A stretch of 37,018 nt of DNA from Anoxybacillus thermarum (GTDB taxonomy: Bacteria; Bacillota; Bacilli; Bacillales; Anoxybacillaceae), in NCBI RefSeq assembly GCF_000836725.1, contig NZ_JXTH01000024.1, forward strand, positions 1 to 37,018. The letters run 5' to 3'. Positions 16,976-25,660 of this stretch are shown piece by piece. A program made the position numbers and the translations under genes. Every line of letters starts with the position of its first letter. The first letter of the stretch is position 1. The notes under the pieces were generated by a model, which saw only the letters and a program-made list of their open reading frames with translations, did no database searches and was not told the DNA's origin.

Positions 16976-17922
16976 ACGTAATGCCCATTTCCAACGTCTT
17001 TCCAATCTGGTTTTTTCGTTTTACAAATATCCATACATGCTTGACATCGTGTATGAAAAGCGCAACCTGTTGGTGGATTTGATGGACTCGGTAAATCCCC
17101 GGTGAGCAGTTGCTTTTCTTTTTTATATTCCGGATCTGGAATCGGAACAGCTTCAAGCAATGCTTTTGTGTACGGATGTTTCGGATGGCGATATAGCTCT
17201 TCGCTGTTAGCAAGTTCAACCATTCGTCCTAAATACATGACGCCAACACGATCGCTAATATGACGCACAACACCAAGATCGTGAGCGATAAAAATATATG
17301 TTAAACCAAACTCTTTTTGTAAATCTTCTAGTAAGTTAAGCACTTGTGCCTGAATGGACACATCTAGTGCGGAAACGGGCTCATCCGCGATAATGAGCTT
17401 CGGTTTCGTCATCAATGCGCGAGCGATACCGATACGTTGTCGTTGTCCTCCGCTAAATTGATGCGGATAACGTTTCGCATGATAGCTACTTAATCCAACG
17501 ACTTCTAACATCTCCCGCACCTTTTTTCGTCGCTCTTCCTTTGAACCAATTCCATGGACGATCAGCGGTTCTTCTAAAATTTTTTCTACTGTATGGCGCG
17601 GATTGAGCGATGCAAACGGATCTTGAAAAATCATTTGCATATCGCGACGCACTTTTCTTAATTGTAGGGGCGATAGTTTTGTCACTTCTTCATTTTCAAA
17701 TAAAATAGATCCTTCCGTTGGCTCAATAAGACGCATGAGCATACGCCCCGTCGTCGATTTTCCACAGCCGCTCTCCCCGACAATGCCTAGCGTTTCTCCT
17801 TTGTAAACAACGAACGATAAATCATCGACCGCTTTCACTTGACCGATTTGTTTATTAAACAAGCCTGCCGTAATCGGAAAATATTTTTTTAACCCTTTAA
17901 CTTGTAGTAACGGTTCGTTCAT
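16954..17922 (-). CDS. dppF: Peptide ABC transporter ATPase, DppF/OppF type
   Basis: A 322-aa ATPase with Walker [10 protein letters not shown] (49-57), Q-loop FQDPFASLNPRHT, signature LSGGQ-like FSGGQRQR, Walker B LIIADEP and switch HDL. The C-terminal oligo_HPY region has the cysteine cluster (CAFHTRCQACMDIC) found in Opp/Dpp ATPases. It starts inside the dppD gene (26-nt overlap) with AGGAGG about 12 nt upstream. With DppD it powers the importer. Confidence 0.9.
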   Translation of the reverse strand: MNEPLLQVKGLKKYFPITAGLFNKQIGQVKAVDDLSFVVYKGETLGIVGESGCGKSTTGRMLMRLIEPTEGSILFENEEVTKLSPLQLRKVRRDMQMIFQDPFASLNPRHTVEKILEEPLIVHGIGSKEERRKKVREMLEVVGLSSYHAKRYPHQFSGGQRQRIGIARALMTKPKLIIADEPVSALDVSIQAQVLNLLEDLQKEFGLTYIFIAHDLGVVRHISDRVGVMYLGRMVELANSEELYRHPKHPYTKALLEAVPIPDPEYKKEKQLLTGDLPSPSNPPTGCAFHTRCQACMDICKTKKPDWKDVGNGHYVACHLYT

Positions 17923-18910
17923 GGATGACGTTTTCCTCCTTTGTATACAAAAAACAACGCGCGCGATGGCCTTGTTCTACTTCGTATAAATCAGGATTTT
18001 GGGAAAAGCACCGCTCAAATGCTTGCTCGCACCTTGCCGCAAAACGACAACCTTGTTTAATCGAGCCCGGCTTCGGTACGCTTCCTGGAATAGAATATAA
18101 ACGTGCTTTTCTTTCCCGAATATCTGGAACAGAACGAATAAGTCCAATCGTATATGGATGTTTTGGATTGCGAAAAATCGTTTGAACATCCCCTTCTTCA
18201 ATGATTTTTCCTGCATACATAACAACGACGCGATGACACATTTCAGCTACGACTCCTAAATCGTGTGTGATCATCATAATCGCTGTGCCGAATTGTTCGT
18301 TTAACTGTTTCATCAAATGTAAAATTTGCGCCTGAATCGTCACGTCTAAAGCAGTCGTTGGCTCATCTGCAATTAATAAAGATGGATTGCACACCATCGC
18401 CATCGCAATCATCACACGCTGTCGCATGCCTCCTGATAGCTGATGCGGATATTCATCGATGATCTCCTCAGCACGAGGTAGACCGACAAGTTTAAGCATA
18501 TCAATGGCTCGCTTTCGCGCTTCTAATTTGCTCATTTTTTGATGAATACGAATCGCTTCAATCATTTGGTTGCCGATCGTAAAAAGCGGATTTAATGACG
18601 TCATCGGCTCTTGGAAAATCATCGCCATTTCATTCCCACGTATTTCTTTCATCCGTTTTTCCGATGCTAGCACAATATTTTCATTTTTAAACCATATTTC
18701 CCCATCTGTAATTTTTCCGATTCCTTTTGGCAACAATCCCATAATAGAGAGCGATGTAACACTTTTTCCACAGCCCGATTCACCGACAACGCCTAAAATT
18801 TCACCTTTATTTATGTAAAAGTCTATGCCATCAACCGCAGGAACTTCCCCTTCGTCTGTGAAAAAGCATGTTTTTAAGCTTTTTACTTGTAAAATCGCTT
18901 CATCTCCCAC
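17897..18910 (-). CDS. dppD: Peptide ABC transporter ATPase, DppD/OppD type
   Basis: The first gene of the operon. 337 aa with Walker A GESGCGKS (43-50), Q-loop [13 protein letters not shown], signature LSGGMRQR, Walker B LLIADEP and H-loop THDLG. The C-terminal oligo_HPY segment includes the conserved C-rich element near [10 protein letters not shown]. The start is GTG at 18910, 8 nt after AAAGGAG; an upstream GTG at 18919 lies in the ribosome site itself. The D-F-A-B-C order means that the ATPases are made first. Confidence 0.9.
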   Translation of the reverse strand: MGDEAILQVKSLKTCFFTDEGEVPAVDGIDFYINKGEILGVVGESGCGKSVTSLSIMGLLPKGIGKITDGEIWFKNENIVLASEKRMKEIRGNEMAMIFQEPMTSLNPLFTIGNQMIEAIRIHQKMSKLEARKRAIDMLKLVGLPRAEEIIDEYPHQLSGGMRQRVMIAMAMVCNPSLLIADEPTTALDVTIQAQILHLMKQLNEQFGTAIMMITHDLGVVAEMCHRVVVMYAGKIIEEGDVQTIFRNPKHPYTIGLIRSVPDIRERKARLYSIPGSVPKPGSIKQGCRFAARCEQAFERCFSQNPDLYEVEQGHRARCFLYTKEENVIHERTVTTS

Positions 18911-18925
18911 GGAAGCCACTCCTTT

Positions 18926-18940
18926 TATATACAGAAAATT
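18926..18940. promoter_or_regulatory. CodY-like box before dppD
   Basis: On the complement: AATTTTCTGTATATA matches 12 of 15 positions of the CodY motif AATTTTCWGAAAATT. It lies directly upstream of the dppD ribosome site. A second 12/15 match (AATTTTTTGAATTTT) is at 19009-19023, over the putative -35. The region is AT-rich, so chance matches are possible. The dpp operon of B. subtilis is a classical CodY target. Confidence 0.45.
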
Positions 18941-18987
18941 TATATTTTTAAAATAACTTTTATGTTACGTTTCAAATTATTACACGA

Positions 18988-19017
18988 ATATTAAAAAAAT
19001 ACAATAAAAAAATTCAA
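18988..19017 (-). promoter_or_regulatory. Putative dpp operon promoter
   Basis: On the complement: -35 TTGAAT (19012-19017), 18-bp spacer, -10 TAATAT (18988-18993). The AT-rich context weakens the call. Confidence 0.4.
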
Positions 19018-19044
19018 AAAATTTAATCATTGTTTATAAAAAAT

Positions 19045-19082
19045 AAAAAACAACGGCCATTAGTAAGTAACCGTTGTTTTTT
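19045..19082 (-). terminator. Terminator after ygaC
   Basis: AAAAAACAACGG pairs with CCGTTGTTTTTT around a 14-nt loop; on the transcribed strand a long U-run follows. It insulates ygaC from the dpp operon. Confidence 0.85.
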
Positions 19083-19101
19083 GTTCATGTATGTATCATT
19101 T

Positions 19102-19632
19102 TCACTTTCTACACATAATAAACTTTTTATACCAATGTTCAACTACTTCAGGAGCAAATGGTCCCTTTTTCTCTTTAATCCATTGAATTAATTTTTGAAC
19201 ATTATTTTTTAAAACTTTATCAATAATTTCAGGGTAGTTCATTTGTTCGCGATGGCGCTCATATTCATCGCGATCTAATATGTCATATTGACCGTTCGGG
19301 AATACTTTAATATCTAAGTCATAATCGATATACTTTAGCGCTTCCCCATCCCAAACGTAAGGCGAGCTAATGTTGCAATAGTAATACACCCCTTCAGCAC
19401 GAATCATCGCAATAATGTTAAACCAATGTTTTGCATAAAAAAAACAAATGGCCGGCTCACGCGTCACCCACGTTCTCCCATCCGCTTCTGTCACAAGTGT
19501 ACGATCGTTGCCACCAATTATTTCTTCTTCGCTTCCTTTTAACACAACGGTTTCTTTCCATGCACGATGGATACGGCCATCATGTTTATAACTATGAATT
19601 TGAATGATCTCCCCTGTTTGTGGATATTCCAT
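19102..19632 (-). CDS. ygaC: YgaC, DUF402/UPF0374 nucleoside phosphatase-like protein
   Basis: A 176-aa protein with the DUF402 fold: [14 protein letters not shown] near the start, and [17 protein letters not shown] and [32 protein letters not shown] in the middle. The closing DYDLD acidic cluster is the metal-binding signature of the family. Staphylococcal relatives (Ntdp) hydrolyse nucleoside tri- and diphosphates in vitro. Start at 19632 because GTAGGG is 7 nt upstream; the ATG at 19638 is too near it, and 176 aa matches B. subtilis YgaC as I remember it. Single gene with its own terminator. Confidence 0.88.
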   Translation of the reverse strand: MEYPQTGEIIQIHSYKHDGRIHRAWKETVVLKGSEEEIIGGNDRTLVTEADGRTWVTREPAICFFYAKHWFNIIAMIRAEGVYYYCNISSPYVWDGEALKYIDYDLDIKVFPNGQYDILDRDEYERHREQMNYPEIIDKVLKNNVQKLIQWIKEKKGPFAPEVVEHWYKKFIMCRK

Positions 19633-19691
19633 ACTCATTCCCTACTTTCATTCGACGCCTTTTCCTCTATTATACCGTTAATAAGCAATGA

Positions 19692-19721
19692 AGAAAAAGA
19701 GCATCGGACGAAAACCGATGC
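19692..19721 (-). terminator. Terminator after sspE
   Basis: GCATCGG pairs with CCGATGC around a short A-rich loop, followed on the transcribed strand by CTTTTTCTTC. Confidence 0.8.
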
Positions 19722-19731
19722 CCTTTGCCCG

Positions 19732-19884
19732 TTATTGATTTTTCTTTGCTTCTGCTTTTGCGTTTTGTTGCTTCACATGTTGAACATCTGTTTCAGTTGA
19801 AAACTCTGTTCCGTACTGACCAGCATTTTGCTGTTTCACATGTTGAATGTTTGTTCCTGCAATCGTTTTGTTTGGCTTCATCAT
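19732..19884 (-). CDS. sspE: Gamma-type small acid-soluble spore protein SspE
   Basis: A 50-aa Gln/Asn/Lys-rich peptide made of two repeats, IQHVKQQNA and VQHVKQQNA, joined by [10 protein letters not shown], which resembles the site cut by the germination protease GPR. Gamma SASPs are amino-acid stores in the spore core, degraded on germination; they do not coat DNA. This one is shorter than the ~84-aa B. subtilis SspE. It starts MM, with GGAGGTGAG just upstream; the second ATG (19881) has the better spacing. Position next to ygaC matches B. subtilis. A sigma-G promoter is expected but none was clearly recognised. Confidence 0.9.
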   Translation of the reverse strand: MMKPNKTIAGTNIQHVKQQNAGQYGTEFSTETDVQHVKQQNAKAEAKKNQ

Positions 19885-19984
19885 TCTCACCTCCACGCTC
19901 ATTACTTTGTACCGTCTATTTAAAAAATATCCGTATGAATAATTTTTTGTCTCACTTTCTACACTACATAAAGAGGTGAAAACA

Positions 19985-20209
19985 ATGTATATTGGACGCG
20001 ATTTAACAGCCTTGCAAATGATTCCGAAACAGCAGTGGAAAGATAGCGAGTTAGCGTTTTTTCATCATGCTCTTCAACAAGTCACTCCGTATTTAAACGC
20101 TGAGGGACAAACAATGCATCGTGAAATTGTGGAAGAAATTGAAGCAAGAGGCGGTTTACAGCGAAACGAAGCGACATATACGAATGGAACGCGCGTATTT
20201 TACGAGTAA
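19985..20209 (+). CDS. yfhS: YfhS-like small conserved protein
   Basis: A 74-aa soluble protein starting [14 protein letters not shown], predicted mainly helical. From its place between sspE and mutY and its length it corresponds to B. subtilis YfhS, a protein of unknown function. The ATG at 19985 is 8 nt after GAGG; the upstream GTG (19976) falls inside the ribosome site. It ends Tyr-Glu-stop within a perfect palindrome shared with the end of mutY. Confidence 0.6.
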   Translation: MYIGRDLTALQMIPKQQWKDSELAFFHHALQQVTPYLNAEGQTMHREIVEEIEARGGLQRNEATYTNGTRVFYE

Positions 20210-20230
20210 AGGCTGTTGCCTTTACTCGTA
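20201..20230. repeat. 13-bp perfect palindrome across both stop codons of yfhS and mutY
   Basis: TACGAGTAAAGGC (20201-20213), loop TGTT, GCCTTTACTCGTA (20218-20230). Each arm encodes Tyr-Glu-stop for its own gene. No T-tract follows on either side, so intrinsic termination is uncertain; it may protect 3' ends. Confidence 0.85.
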
Positions 20231-21304
20231 CGCTTGCCATATTTTTTGATATATAACTGGGAACGCATATTGCTTTAGCTCATCGATCGTCACCCATTTA
20301 TTCGTTTCATCCCCCATTTGTAATTCCAGCGCATTCCCTTTATATGCTTCAATATGCCATACAACATGGGAAAATACGTGCTCAAATGAACCGATTCGCT
20401 CCATCGAACGAATGACGACATGATATCGTTCACTTATTTCTTTTACAAATGCTTCATCATTTCGTGTTGGAGCATGTTCATCATTTGGAAATTGCCATAA
20501 ATTTGCCAACAACCCACGAGGAGGGCGTTTTTGAATGAGTATATTTCCCTTTTTATTCATAAGCACAATGGCACGGAAAGAAATACGTTTCGGTGCTTTC
20601 CCTTTTGTTTTTACAGGCAGCTCTGTTTCCACCCCTTCGGCAAACGCCCGACAATGACGCTGAACAGGACATAGAAAGCAACTCGGATTTTTCGGCGTGC
20701 AAACGAGCGCACCAAGTTCCATTAACGCTTGATTAAAATCAGACGGATTGTCGTGTGAAATAATTTTGGAAACAATGTTTTCAAACTTTTTTCGTGTACT
20801 TCCTTTCGCAATATCATCTGTTATATAAAAAATACGCGACAATACTCGCATAACATTTCCATCTACCGCAGGTTCAGGAATACCGTAAGCGATGCTTAAC
20901 ACCGCCCCTGTTGTATAAGGCCCAACCCCTTTCAATGAAGAAAACTGTTCTTTGGACGCAGGTACACATCCTCCGTACTTTTCTTTCACTTCTTTTACCG
21001 CTTCATGCAAATGACGAATACGCGAGTAATAGCCGAGCCCTTCCCACGCCTTCAACACTTCTTCTTCCTCTGCTTCAGCTAAGGAGTCTAAAGTCGGAAA
21101 CTTTTCGATAAAATGATAAAAGTAAGGGATGACTGTATCGACTCGCGTTTGTTGAAGCATCACTTCAGATACCCATATTTTGTAAGGATCTTTATCTTTT
21201 CGCCACGGTAAATCGCGTTGCTCTGTTTGAAACCAATGAATTAAATCATGTTGAAACTGCTTAATATGAAAATGAGCCAATATTTGTTGTACATTTTCTT
21301 TCAC
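20222..21304 (-). CDS. mutY: A/G-specific adenine DNA glycosylase MutY
   Basis: Removes adenine mispaired with 8-oxoguanine. 360 aa from the GTG at 21304. Catalytic E47 (SEVMLQQTR), helix-hairpin-helix LKGVGPYTTGAVL (124-136), Asp148 (AVDGNVMRV) and the 4Fe-4S cysteines C202, C209, C212 and C218 (spacing 6-2-5) are all present. A C-terminal NUDIX-like domain (about 235-350) reads 8-oxoG. GGAGG is 7 nt before the GTG but only 2 nt before the ATG at 21310, so GTG is preferred; the ATG start would add two residues. Divergent from yfhP. Confidence 0.95.
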   Translation of the reverse strand: MKENVQQILAHFHIKQFQHDLIHWFQTEQRDLPWRKDKDPYKIWVSEVMLQQTRVDTVIPYFYHFIEKFPTLDSLAEAEEEEVLKAWEGLGYYSRIRHLHEAVKEVKEKYGGCVPASKEQFSSLKGVGPYTTGAVLSIAYGIPEPAVDGNVMRVLSRIFYITDDIAKGSTRKKFENIVSKIISHDNPSDFNQALMELGALVCTPKNPSCFLCPVQRHCRAFAEGVETELPVKTKGKAPKRISFRAIVLMNKKGNILIQKRPPRGLLANLWQFPNDEHAPTRNDEAFVKEISERYHVVIRSMERIGSFEHVFSHVVWHIEAYKGNALELQMGDETNKWVTIDELKQYAFPVIYQKIWQAYE

Positions 21305-21365
21305 GTTCATTCCTCCAAGGTGGTAAACTAAAAGTAAGTCCAATCAGAAAAAGGAGGCCTTTTAT

Positions 21366-22343
21366 TTGGATACAGGTACACACGTTTTAATGGGGTTTGC
21401 ATTAGGTGGATTAGCTACGTTCGATCCAGCGATCGCTAACGATCCGACGCTTGCGCATGCCGTGCTTATCGGCACGCTCGTCGGTTCACAAGCACCTGAT
21501 ATTGATACCGTTTTTAAATTAAAAAATAACGCTAAATATATTCGCAATCATCGCGGCATGACACATTCCATTCCAGCTTTGTTCATTTGGACATTGCTCA
21601 TTAGCGTCACTCTCTTTTATATATATGACACGTCTTTTTTCCATGTAGCCCTTTGGACATTCATCGCCGTTAGCGTACATGTGTTTGTCGACATTTTTAA
21701 TTCATATGGCACACAAGCATTACGTCCGTTTTCAAAGAAATGGGTCGCGCTCGGCATCATTAACACGTTCGACCCGTTTATTTTTATCATCCACTTAGCT
21801 GGTATTGTCTTATGGCTAAACGGACATCATGCGGGGTACACGTTTCTAGCTGTATATGTCGTGCTCATTGGTTACTATATCATTCGTTTTCGCCAACAAC
21901 AAGCAATAAAACGCAAGTTGAAACAAATGTTTCCGGATGTTGAACAAGTCATTACCGTTCCGACAATAAAATGGAACGAATGGCATTTAGCTGTCACGAC
22001 ATCAAACCATTTTTACGTTGTGCGCGCGCAAAACGGGACAATTGATGTACTCGACATATTCGAAAAATGTCCGATTCCAGACATCCCAATCATTCAAAAA
22101 GCAAAACAAGATGAAAATTTAGCTGCATTTTTATCGTTTTCCCCTGTATATCGTTGGGAAATTCATGAGTATAACGATCATTATGAAGTGCGTTTCATCG
22201 ACTTGCGTTACCGAAGCAAAAATTATTATCCGTTTGTGGCAGTCGTACAACTTGATCTCGACCTAAATATTGTTAGCTCATATACAGGATGGATTTTTAG
22301 CGAAAAGAAATTGCGCAAAAAATTAGAACTTATTCCAAGCTAA
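21366..22343 (+). CDS. yfhP: YfhP, membrane-bound metal-dependent hydrolase
   Basis: A 325-aa protein of the YdjM/YfhP (LexA-binding, inner-membrane hydrolase) family. The N-terminal half has the conserved metal-binding residues in MDTGTHVLMGFALGG, SQAPDIDTVF, HRGMTHS and HVFVDIFNSYGTQALRPFS, between about four to five membrane helices. The C-terminal ~125 residues form a soluble domain. The start is TTG at 21366, 8 nt after AAAGGAGG, with no ATG nearby. B. subtilis yfhP is also next to mutY and has been linked to spore development. Substrate not known. Confidence 0.85.
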   Translation: MDTGTHVLMGFALGGLATFDPAIANDPTLAHAVLIGTLVGSQAPDIDTVFKLKNNAKYIRNHRGMTHSIPALFIWTLLISVTLFYIYDTSFFHVALWTFIAVSVHVFVDIFNSYGTQALRPFSKKWVALGIINTFDPFIFIIHLAGIVLWLNGHHAGYTFLAVYVVLIGYYIIRFRQQQAIKRKLKQMFPDVEQVITVPTIKWNEWHLAVTTSNHFYVVRAQNGTIDVLDIFEKCPIPDIPIIQKAKQDENLAAFLSFSPVYRWEIHEYNDHYEVRFIDLRYRSKNYYPFVAVVQLDLDLNIVSSYTGWIFSEKKLRKKLELIPS

Positions 22344-22434
22344 AGCAAGCATGCTCGTTCATAAATAGACGTTTATTAACGAATACTATACGTGTGCTCA
22401 AAAAGCACGAAATGAACGGCTGGGGGGACTAACA

Positions 22435-22602
22435 TTGGGCAACAAAGAACGAGGCTTTCCGAATCAAAACAATGAAAAATTAGAAGGCGAGCCACGCGCA
22501 AAAGCAGAGTACGCATCAAAACGTGCAAACGGCACGATTAATACGCACCCTCAAGAACGAATGCACGCGTCCAGTAAACGAGGCGACATCGAGGAGGAAT
22601 AA
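22435..22602 (+). CDS. sspK: Small acid-soluble spore protein K (SspK)
   Basis: A 55-aa peptide with [37 protein letters not shown] and a basic end, nearly the same as B. subtilis SspK as remembered, with a short extra tail GDIEEE. It is a minor spore-core protein made in the forespore. It starts with TTG after GGGGGG. It ends one base before the next ATG, so the two genes are likely co-translated. Confidence 0.88.
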   Translation: MGNKERGFPNQNNEKLEGEPRAKAEYASKRANGTINTHPQERMHASSKRGDIEEE

Positions 22603-22603
22603 A

Positions 22604-22768
22604 ATGGGTAAACATTGGCGAAAAAAATTTTATGATAACCGCTATCCCGATCCGTTCCCACAACCATGGGCAAACCCGAAACACGCCCATGCCCAAGTAA
22701 ATGGCGAAACACAACAATCACAAAGTTTAATGATTTTACATTCTGAAGTAAGCAAACGGAAAATATAA
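22604..22768 (+). CDS. YpzG-like small protein
   Basis: A 54-aa protein starting MGKHWRKKFY, containing ANPKHAHAQVNGETQQSQ, the hallmark of the YpzG family of small Bacillus proteins of unknown function, probably spore-associated. The ATG follows sspK by one base, with GGAGG about 6 nt upstream. A longer in-frame reading from 22523 lies inside sspK and is unlikely. It forms an operon with sspK and ends at a strong terminator. Confidence 0.75.
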   Translation: MGKHWRKKFYDNRYPDPFPQPWANPKHAHAQVNGETQQSQSLMILHSEVSKRKI

Positions 22769-22770
22769 TG

Positions 22771-22804
22771 AAAAAGAGGTTGACGAACGCGTCAACCTCT
22801 TTTC
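22771..22804. terminator. Bidirectional terminator between the YpzG-like gene and yfhH
   Basis: A 13-bp stem AAAGAGGTTGACG / CGTCAACCTCTTT with an AACG loop, A and T runs on both sides. Confidence 0.92.
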
Positions 22805-23112
22805 TTTAGCAATGAAATGGGCAACGCCACTTCGGTGTTCGGATCATTCAAACGATACCCCCATGCGAATACGCCGTTTATATATTGAAGTTTAAATAAC
22901 GACTGCGGATCTCCTTCAATTTCGTAAAATTCTCCCGGTGGAAAGTCATCGGGATTTAATAAGTATGCTTTAGCCATGGCAATTTTCCGCTCATACACAG
23001 CATATTCGTTTACCATTCCCATTTGTTCTGCTTTTCGTGCTTTTTCAGTTAATGTGGCGATCTCTTGTTTTAATTCCCATTCGTTCATTTCACTATATCG
23101 TTTTTGATCCAT
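22792..23112 (-). CDS. yfhH: YfhH family protein (DUF1811)
   Basis: A 106-aa cytosolic protein: a helical N-terminal half (ELKQEIATLTEKARKAEQMG, ERKIAMAKAYLLNP) and a small beta domain at the end (VFAWGYRLND). It matches B. subtilis YfhH in the MAKAYLLNPDDFPPGE block. Function unknown; one structure in the family shows a helical hairpin plus SH3-like barrel. Start ATG at 23112, 8 nt after GGAG; the GTG at 23121 overlaps that site. Convergent with the sspK operon. Confidence 0.82.
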   Translation of the reverse strand: MDQKRYSEMNEWELKQEIATLTEKARKAEQMGMVNEYAVYERKIAMAKAYLLNPDDFPPGEFYEIEGDPQSLFKLQYINGVFAWGYRLNDPNTEVALPISLLKKRG

Positions 23113-23165
23113 TCTCCCCACTCCACTTTATGACAACTTCATTTTCATCGTATCATAAAGTGAAG

Positions 23166-24812
23166 CTAAAATACATAGATCAAGAGAAGGATAAATATTC
23201 CAGTCATCAATACGTAATAAAGCATCGGGATGAGGGTCATACGAATGATCGTTCCTTCTTTCCCAGCTAGACCAACAACGGAAGCCGCTGCAACAACGTT
23301 TAATACACAAACCATGTTACCTGCATTCGCCCCTAACATTTGGCCAGCGATGACGATATGATGAGGCACTTGAATTTGATCAGCAATGCTAAATTGGAAT
23401 AAAGAAAACATCATATTACTAAACGTCGCACTACCGGAAATAAACGAACCAAGAGCCCCAATCAAAGGAGCAACTAACGGCCAAGCAGCCCCTACTGCCC
23501 CGGCGACCATCGACGCTAACTCAATTGGCATACTAGCAAGCCCTGCATCGTTTACACCAGAGTTAATAAAAATGCGCACCATCGGCACAGCTGTTCCGAG
23601 CGCAATGGCACTACCGATCAGCGTATATGCCGATTCTTTCATCGTTGCCACGACATCTTCTCGCTTCATTTTATGCATAAAAATCGTAATAAAGATGACG
23701 ACAAGGAAAATCGTTCCTGGCAAATATAACGGTTCAATCGATGTACTAATGTTTGTTCCTAAAATGTTGTTGAACTGTACTTTCACAGAACGTAACCATG
23801 CTTTTAACGGCAAGTTTTGCAAACGTGTCAACACTAAAATAATCGCCACAAGAACATACGGCATCCATGCAAGTAAAAGAGGCATTTCATTTTTTTGTAC
23901 GTTCGCAACATGTTGTATTCCATCTGTTTTCTTAAAATCCCATGGCTCTTTTGGCAATAAAAATCCTTTTTTCGCCGCTGGGACAACGATCGCCAAGCCG
24001 ATTAATCCACCGATCATGGAAGGAAACTCTGGTCCGAGAAAAGAAGCAACGAGAAAGGCTGGAAGTGTAAAGCTAAGCCCCGCAAATAAAGCGAACTTCC
24101 AAATTTCGAATCCTTCTTTCCACGAACGATTTTCTCCAAAAAAGCGCGTTAAAATAAGCACTAAAATAAGCGGAATGAACGTACCGATTACAATGTCAAA
24201 CGACACGGCTTGTTTTGCGAGCGTTTGAAGAAACGTAGATAAATCGGCTGTGCCGATCACTTGTTGCACTTGTTGGGCAACAGAATTTCCTTCGCGAAGC
24301 CCTTGGTCTACCCCGACAATAATTGGTGTTCCGACAGCTCCGAACGAAACAGGACTACTATCTGCGACAAGCGCAACAACAACCGCAGCAAGTGGCGGAA
24401 ACCCTAAAGCAACAAGAAGTGGGGCCCCGATGGCTGCAGGCGTCCCAAATCCTGCTGCTCCTTCAATAAATGCCCCAAACAACCATGCGATAATGATGAC
24501 TTGCACACGCCGGTCGCGCGTAATGCCTAAAAATCCGCTTCGAATCGTATCCATCGCTCCACTTTTCGTCAACGTATTTAACAACAAAATCGCACCGAAA
24601 ATAATCCACAAAATCGAAATAGCTACAATAACACCTTCAATCGTTGCAGCTGCCACTTGAATGCTGGGCATTTTCCAAACAAATAATGATAAAATAACAG
24701 TAATAAGAAAACTAATCGGCATCGCTTTTGCCGCCGGTAAACGCAATAAAACGAGAAAAAGAAAGACAGCTAATACCGGTGTAGAAGCTGTAATCACTTG
24801 TAAAAAGCTCAT
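23166..24812 (-). CDS. lctP: L-lactate permease (LctP family)
   Basis: A 548-aa polytopic membrane protein with about 12-14 hydrophobic segments and the LctP signatures [35 protein letters not shown] and [15 protein letters not shown]. It carries lactate (and possibly glycolate) across the membrane with protons. The ATG at 24812 has AAAGGGGA about 5 nt upstream; the upstream reading to 24854 is unlikely. No ldh is next to it, unlike the ldh-lctP operon of B. subtilis. A Rex-type operator sits over its promoter, suggesting expression when NADH/NAD is high. Confidence 0.93.
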   Translation of the reverse strand: MSFLQVITASTPVLAVFLFLVLLRLPAAKAMPISFLITVILSLFVWKMPSIQVAAATIEGVIVAISILWIIFGAILLLNTLTKSGAMDTIRSGFLGITRDRRVQVIIIAWLFGAFIEGAAGFGTPAAIGAPLLVALGFPPLAAVVVALVADSSPVSFGAVGTPIIVGVDQGLREGNSVAQQVQQVIGTADLSTFLQTLAKQAVSFDIVIGTFIPLILVLILTRFFGENRSWKEGFEIWKFALFAGLSFTLPAFLVASFLGPEFPSMIGGLIGLAIVVPAAKKGFLLPKEPWDFKKTDGIQHVANVQKNEMPLLLAWMPYVLVAIILVLTRLQNLPLKAWLRSVKVQFNNILGTNISTSIEPLYLPGTIFLVVIFITIFMHKMKREDVVATMKESAYTLIGSAIALGTAVPMVRIFINSGVNDAGLASMPIELASMVAGAVGAAWPLVAPLIGALGSFISGSATFSNMMFSLFQFSIADQIQVPHHIVIAGQMLGANAGNMVCVLNVVAAASVVGLAGKEGTIIRMTLIPMLYYVLMTGIFILLLIYVF

Positions 24813-24852
24813 ATTGTTCCCCTTTCTTTGTTGTAATATAATGACATAAGAC

Positions 24853-24858
24853 ATTATA
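24853..24858 (-). promoter_or_regulatory. lctP extended -10 promoter element
   Basis: On the complement: TGGTATAAT, a consensus -10 TATAAT with the TGn extension. The -35 (TGAATA at 17 bp) is weak and lies inside the Rex-like operator. Confidence 0.65.
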
Positions 24859-24866
24859 CCATATGT

Positions 24867-24884
24867 TTGTGCATATATTCACAA
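24867..24884. promoter_or_regulatory. Rex-type operator upstream of lctP
   Basis: TTGTGCATATATTCACAA differs at one position from the Rex consensus TTGTGAANNNNTTCACAA. It covers the -35 region of lctP. Confidence 0.7.
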
Positions 24885-24935
24885 TAACATTTGACTACTT
24901 CTTGACAACTGCTTATGTATACGTTTTCCATATTG

Positions 24936-24950
24936 TTGTGAATATATAAT
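24936..24950 (+). promoter_or_regulatory. Rex half-site overlapping the -10 of the SDR gene
   Basis: TTGTGAA begins at 24936 and runs into TATAAT (24945-24950), upstream of the SDR start. The 12-bp segment TTGTGAATATAT (24936-24947) is an exact inverted copy of 24873-24884. No good -35 lies at the right distance. Confidence 0.4.
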
Positions 24951-24969
24951 ATACGAAAGGATGAAAGTA

Positions 24970-25638
24970 ATGGAAAGTATCATCATCACAGGGGCTGGAA
25001 CGGGTCTTGGAAAAGAACTTGCCCTTTTATATGCACAACGAGGGTACGAAATCATTTTAGTTGGGAGAAGAAAGGAGCCCCTACAATCTGTTCAAAAACA
25101 AATCGAATCTTTTGGAGGAAAAGCAGTCGCTTTTTCTCTTGATATTACAAATAATGAACAAGTGCATAAAGCGGCTGAAACGCTTTGTCAGAAGCATAAC
25201 ATAACGATGCTCATTAACAATGCAGGTGTCGGTCATTTCGGACCGCTTGAGCAAATGACGGAGCAACATATTCATGAAATGATCGACATTAACGTCAAAG
25301 GCACAATATATATGACAAAAGCGTTTCTTCCGTATTTTAAGACGTTGCAGGAAGCAAATATTATGAACATTATTTCGACGGCTGGTTTGCGCGGCAAAGT
25401 AAATGAAAGTGTATATGTCGCAAGTAAATTTGCTGTACGTGGATTTAGCGAAAGTCTTGTAAAGGAGCTTGCGGAAACGAACGTTGCCGTCACCGCTGTA
25501 TATATGGGTGGGATGAACACACCTTTTTGGGACGATTGCAACCATATTCAAGATCGCTCTCGTCTTCGTTCTCCTAAACAAGTAGCGGAAACGGTCGTAA
25601 ATGAATACAAACGCCAACCAGAAATAATCGTTGAATAG
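24970..25638 (+). CDS. Short-chain dehydrogenase/reductase
   Basis: A 222-aa classical SDR: cofactor loop TGAGTGLG near the N-terminus, NNAG at about 86-89, and catalytic Ser (IISTAGL), Tyr and Lys (YVASK). An Arg pair in VGRRKE after beta-strand 2 suggests NADP(H) preference. Substrate is not predictable. The ATG at 24970 is 8 nt after AAAGGA; the in-frame ATG at 24961 is too close to it. Divergent from lctP and sharing the Rex-like region, so redox control is possible. The end is convergent and tight against recX (6 nt between stops). Confidence 0.85.
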   Translation: MESIIITGAGTGLGKELALLYAQRGYEIILVGRRKEPLQSVQKQIESFGGKAVAFSLDITNNEQVHKAAETLCQKHNITMLINNAGVGHFGPLEQMTEQHIHEMIDINVKGTIYMTKAFLPYFKTLQEANIMNIISTAGLRGKVNESVYVASKFAVRGFSESLVKELAETNVAVTAVYMGGMNTPFWDDCNHIQDRSRLRSPKQVAETVVNEYKRQPEIIVE

Positions 25639-25660
25639 GAGGAATTAATCCTCCTTTTTC
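25637..25660 (+). terminator. Compact terminator between SDR gene and recX
   Basis: AGGAGGA-ATTAA-TCCTCCT followed by TTTTC; the stop codons of both convergent genes are inside the hairpin. Confidence 0.75.

Noticed and set aside
19885-19975. A sigma-G promoter for sspE
   Set aside because: Expected for a spore gene, but no convincing pair of sigma-G hexamers at the right spacing could be identified by eye.
23386-24660. Long ORFs antisense to the lactate permease gene
   Set aside because: They mirror the permease codons, lack ribosome sites and show no known family; the permease reading is certain.
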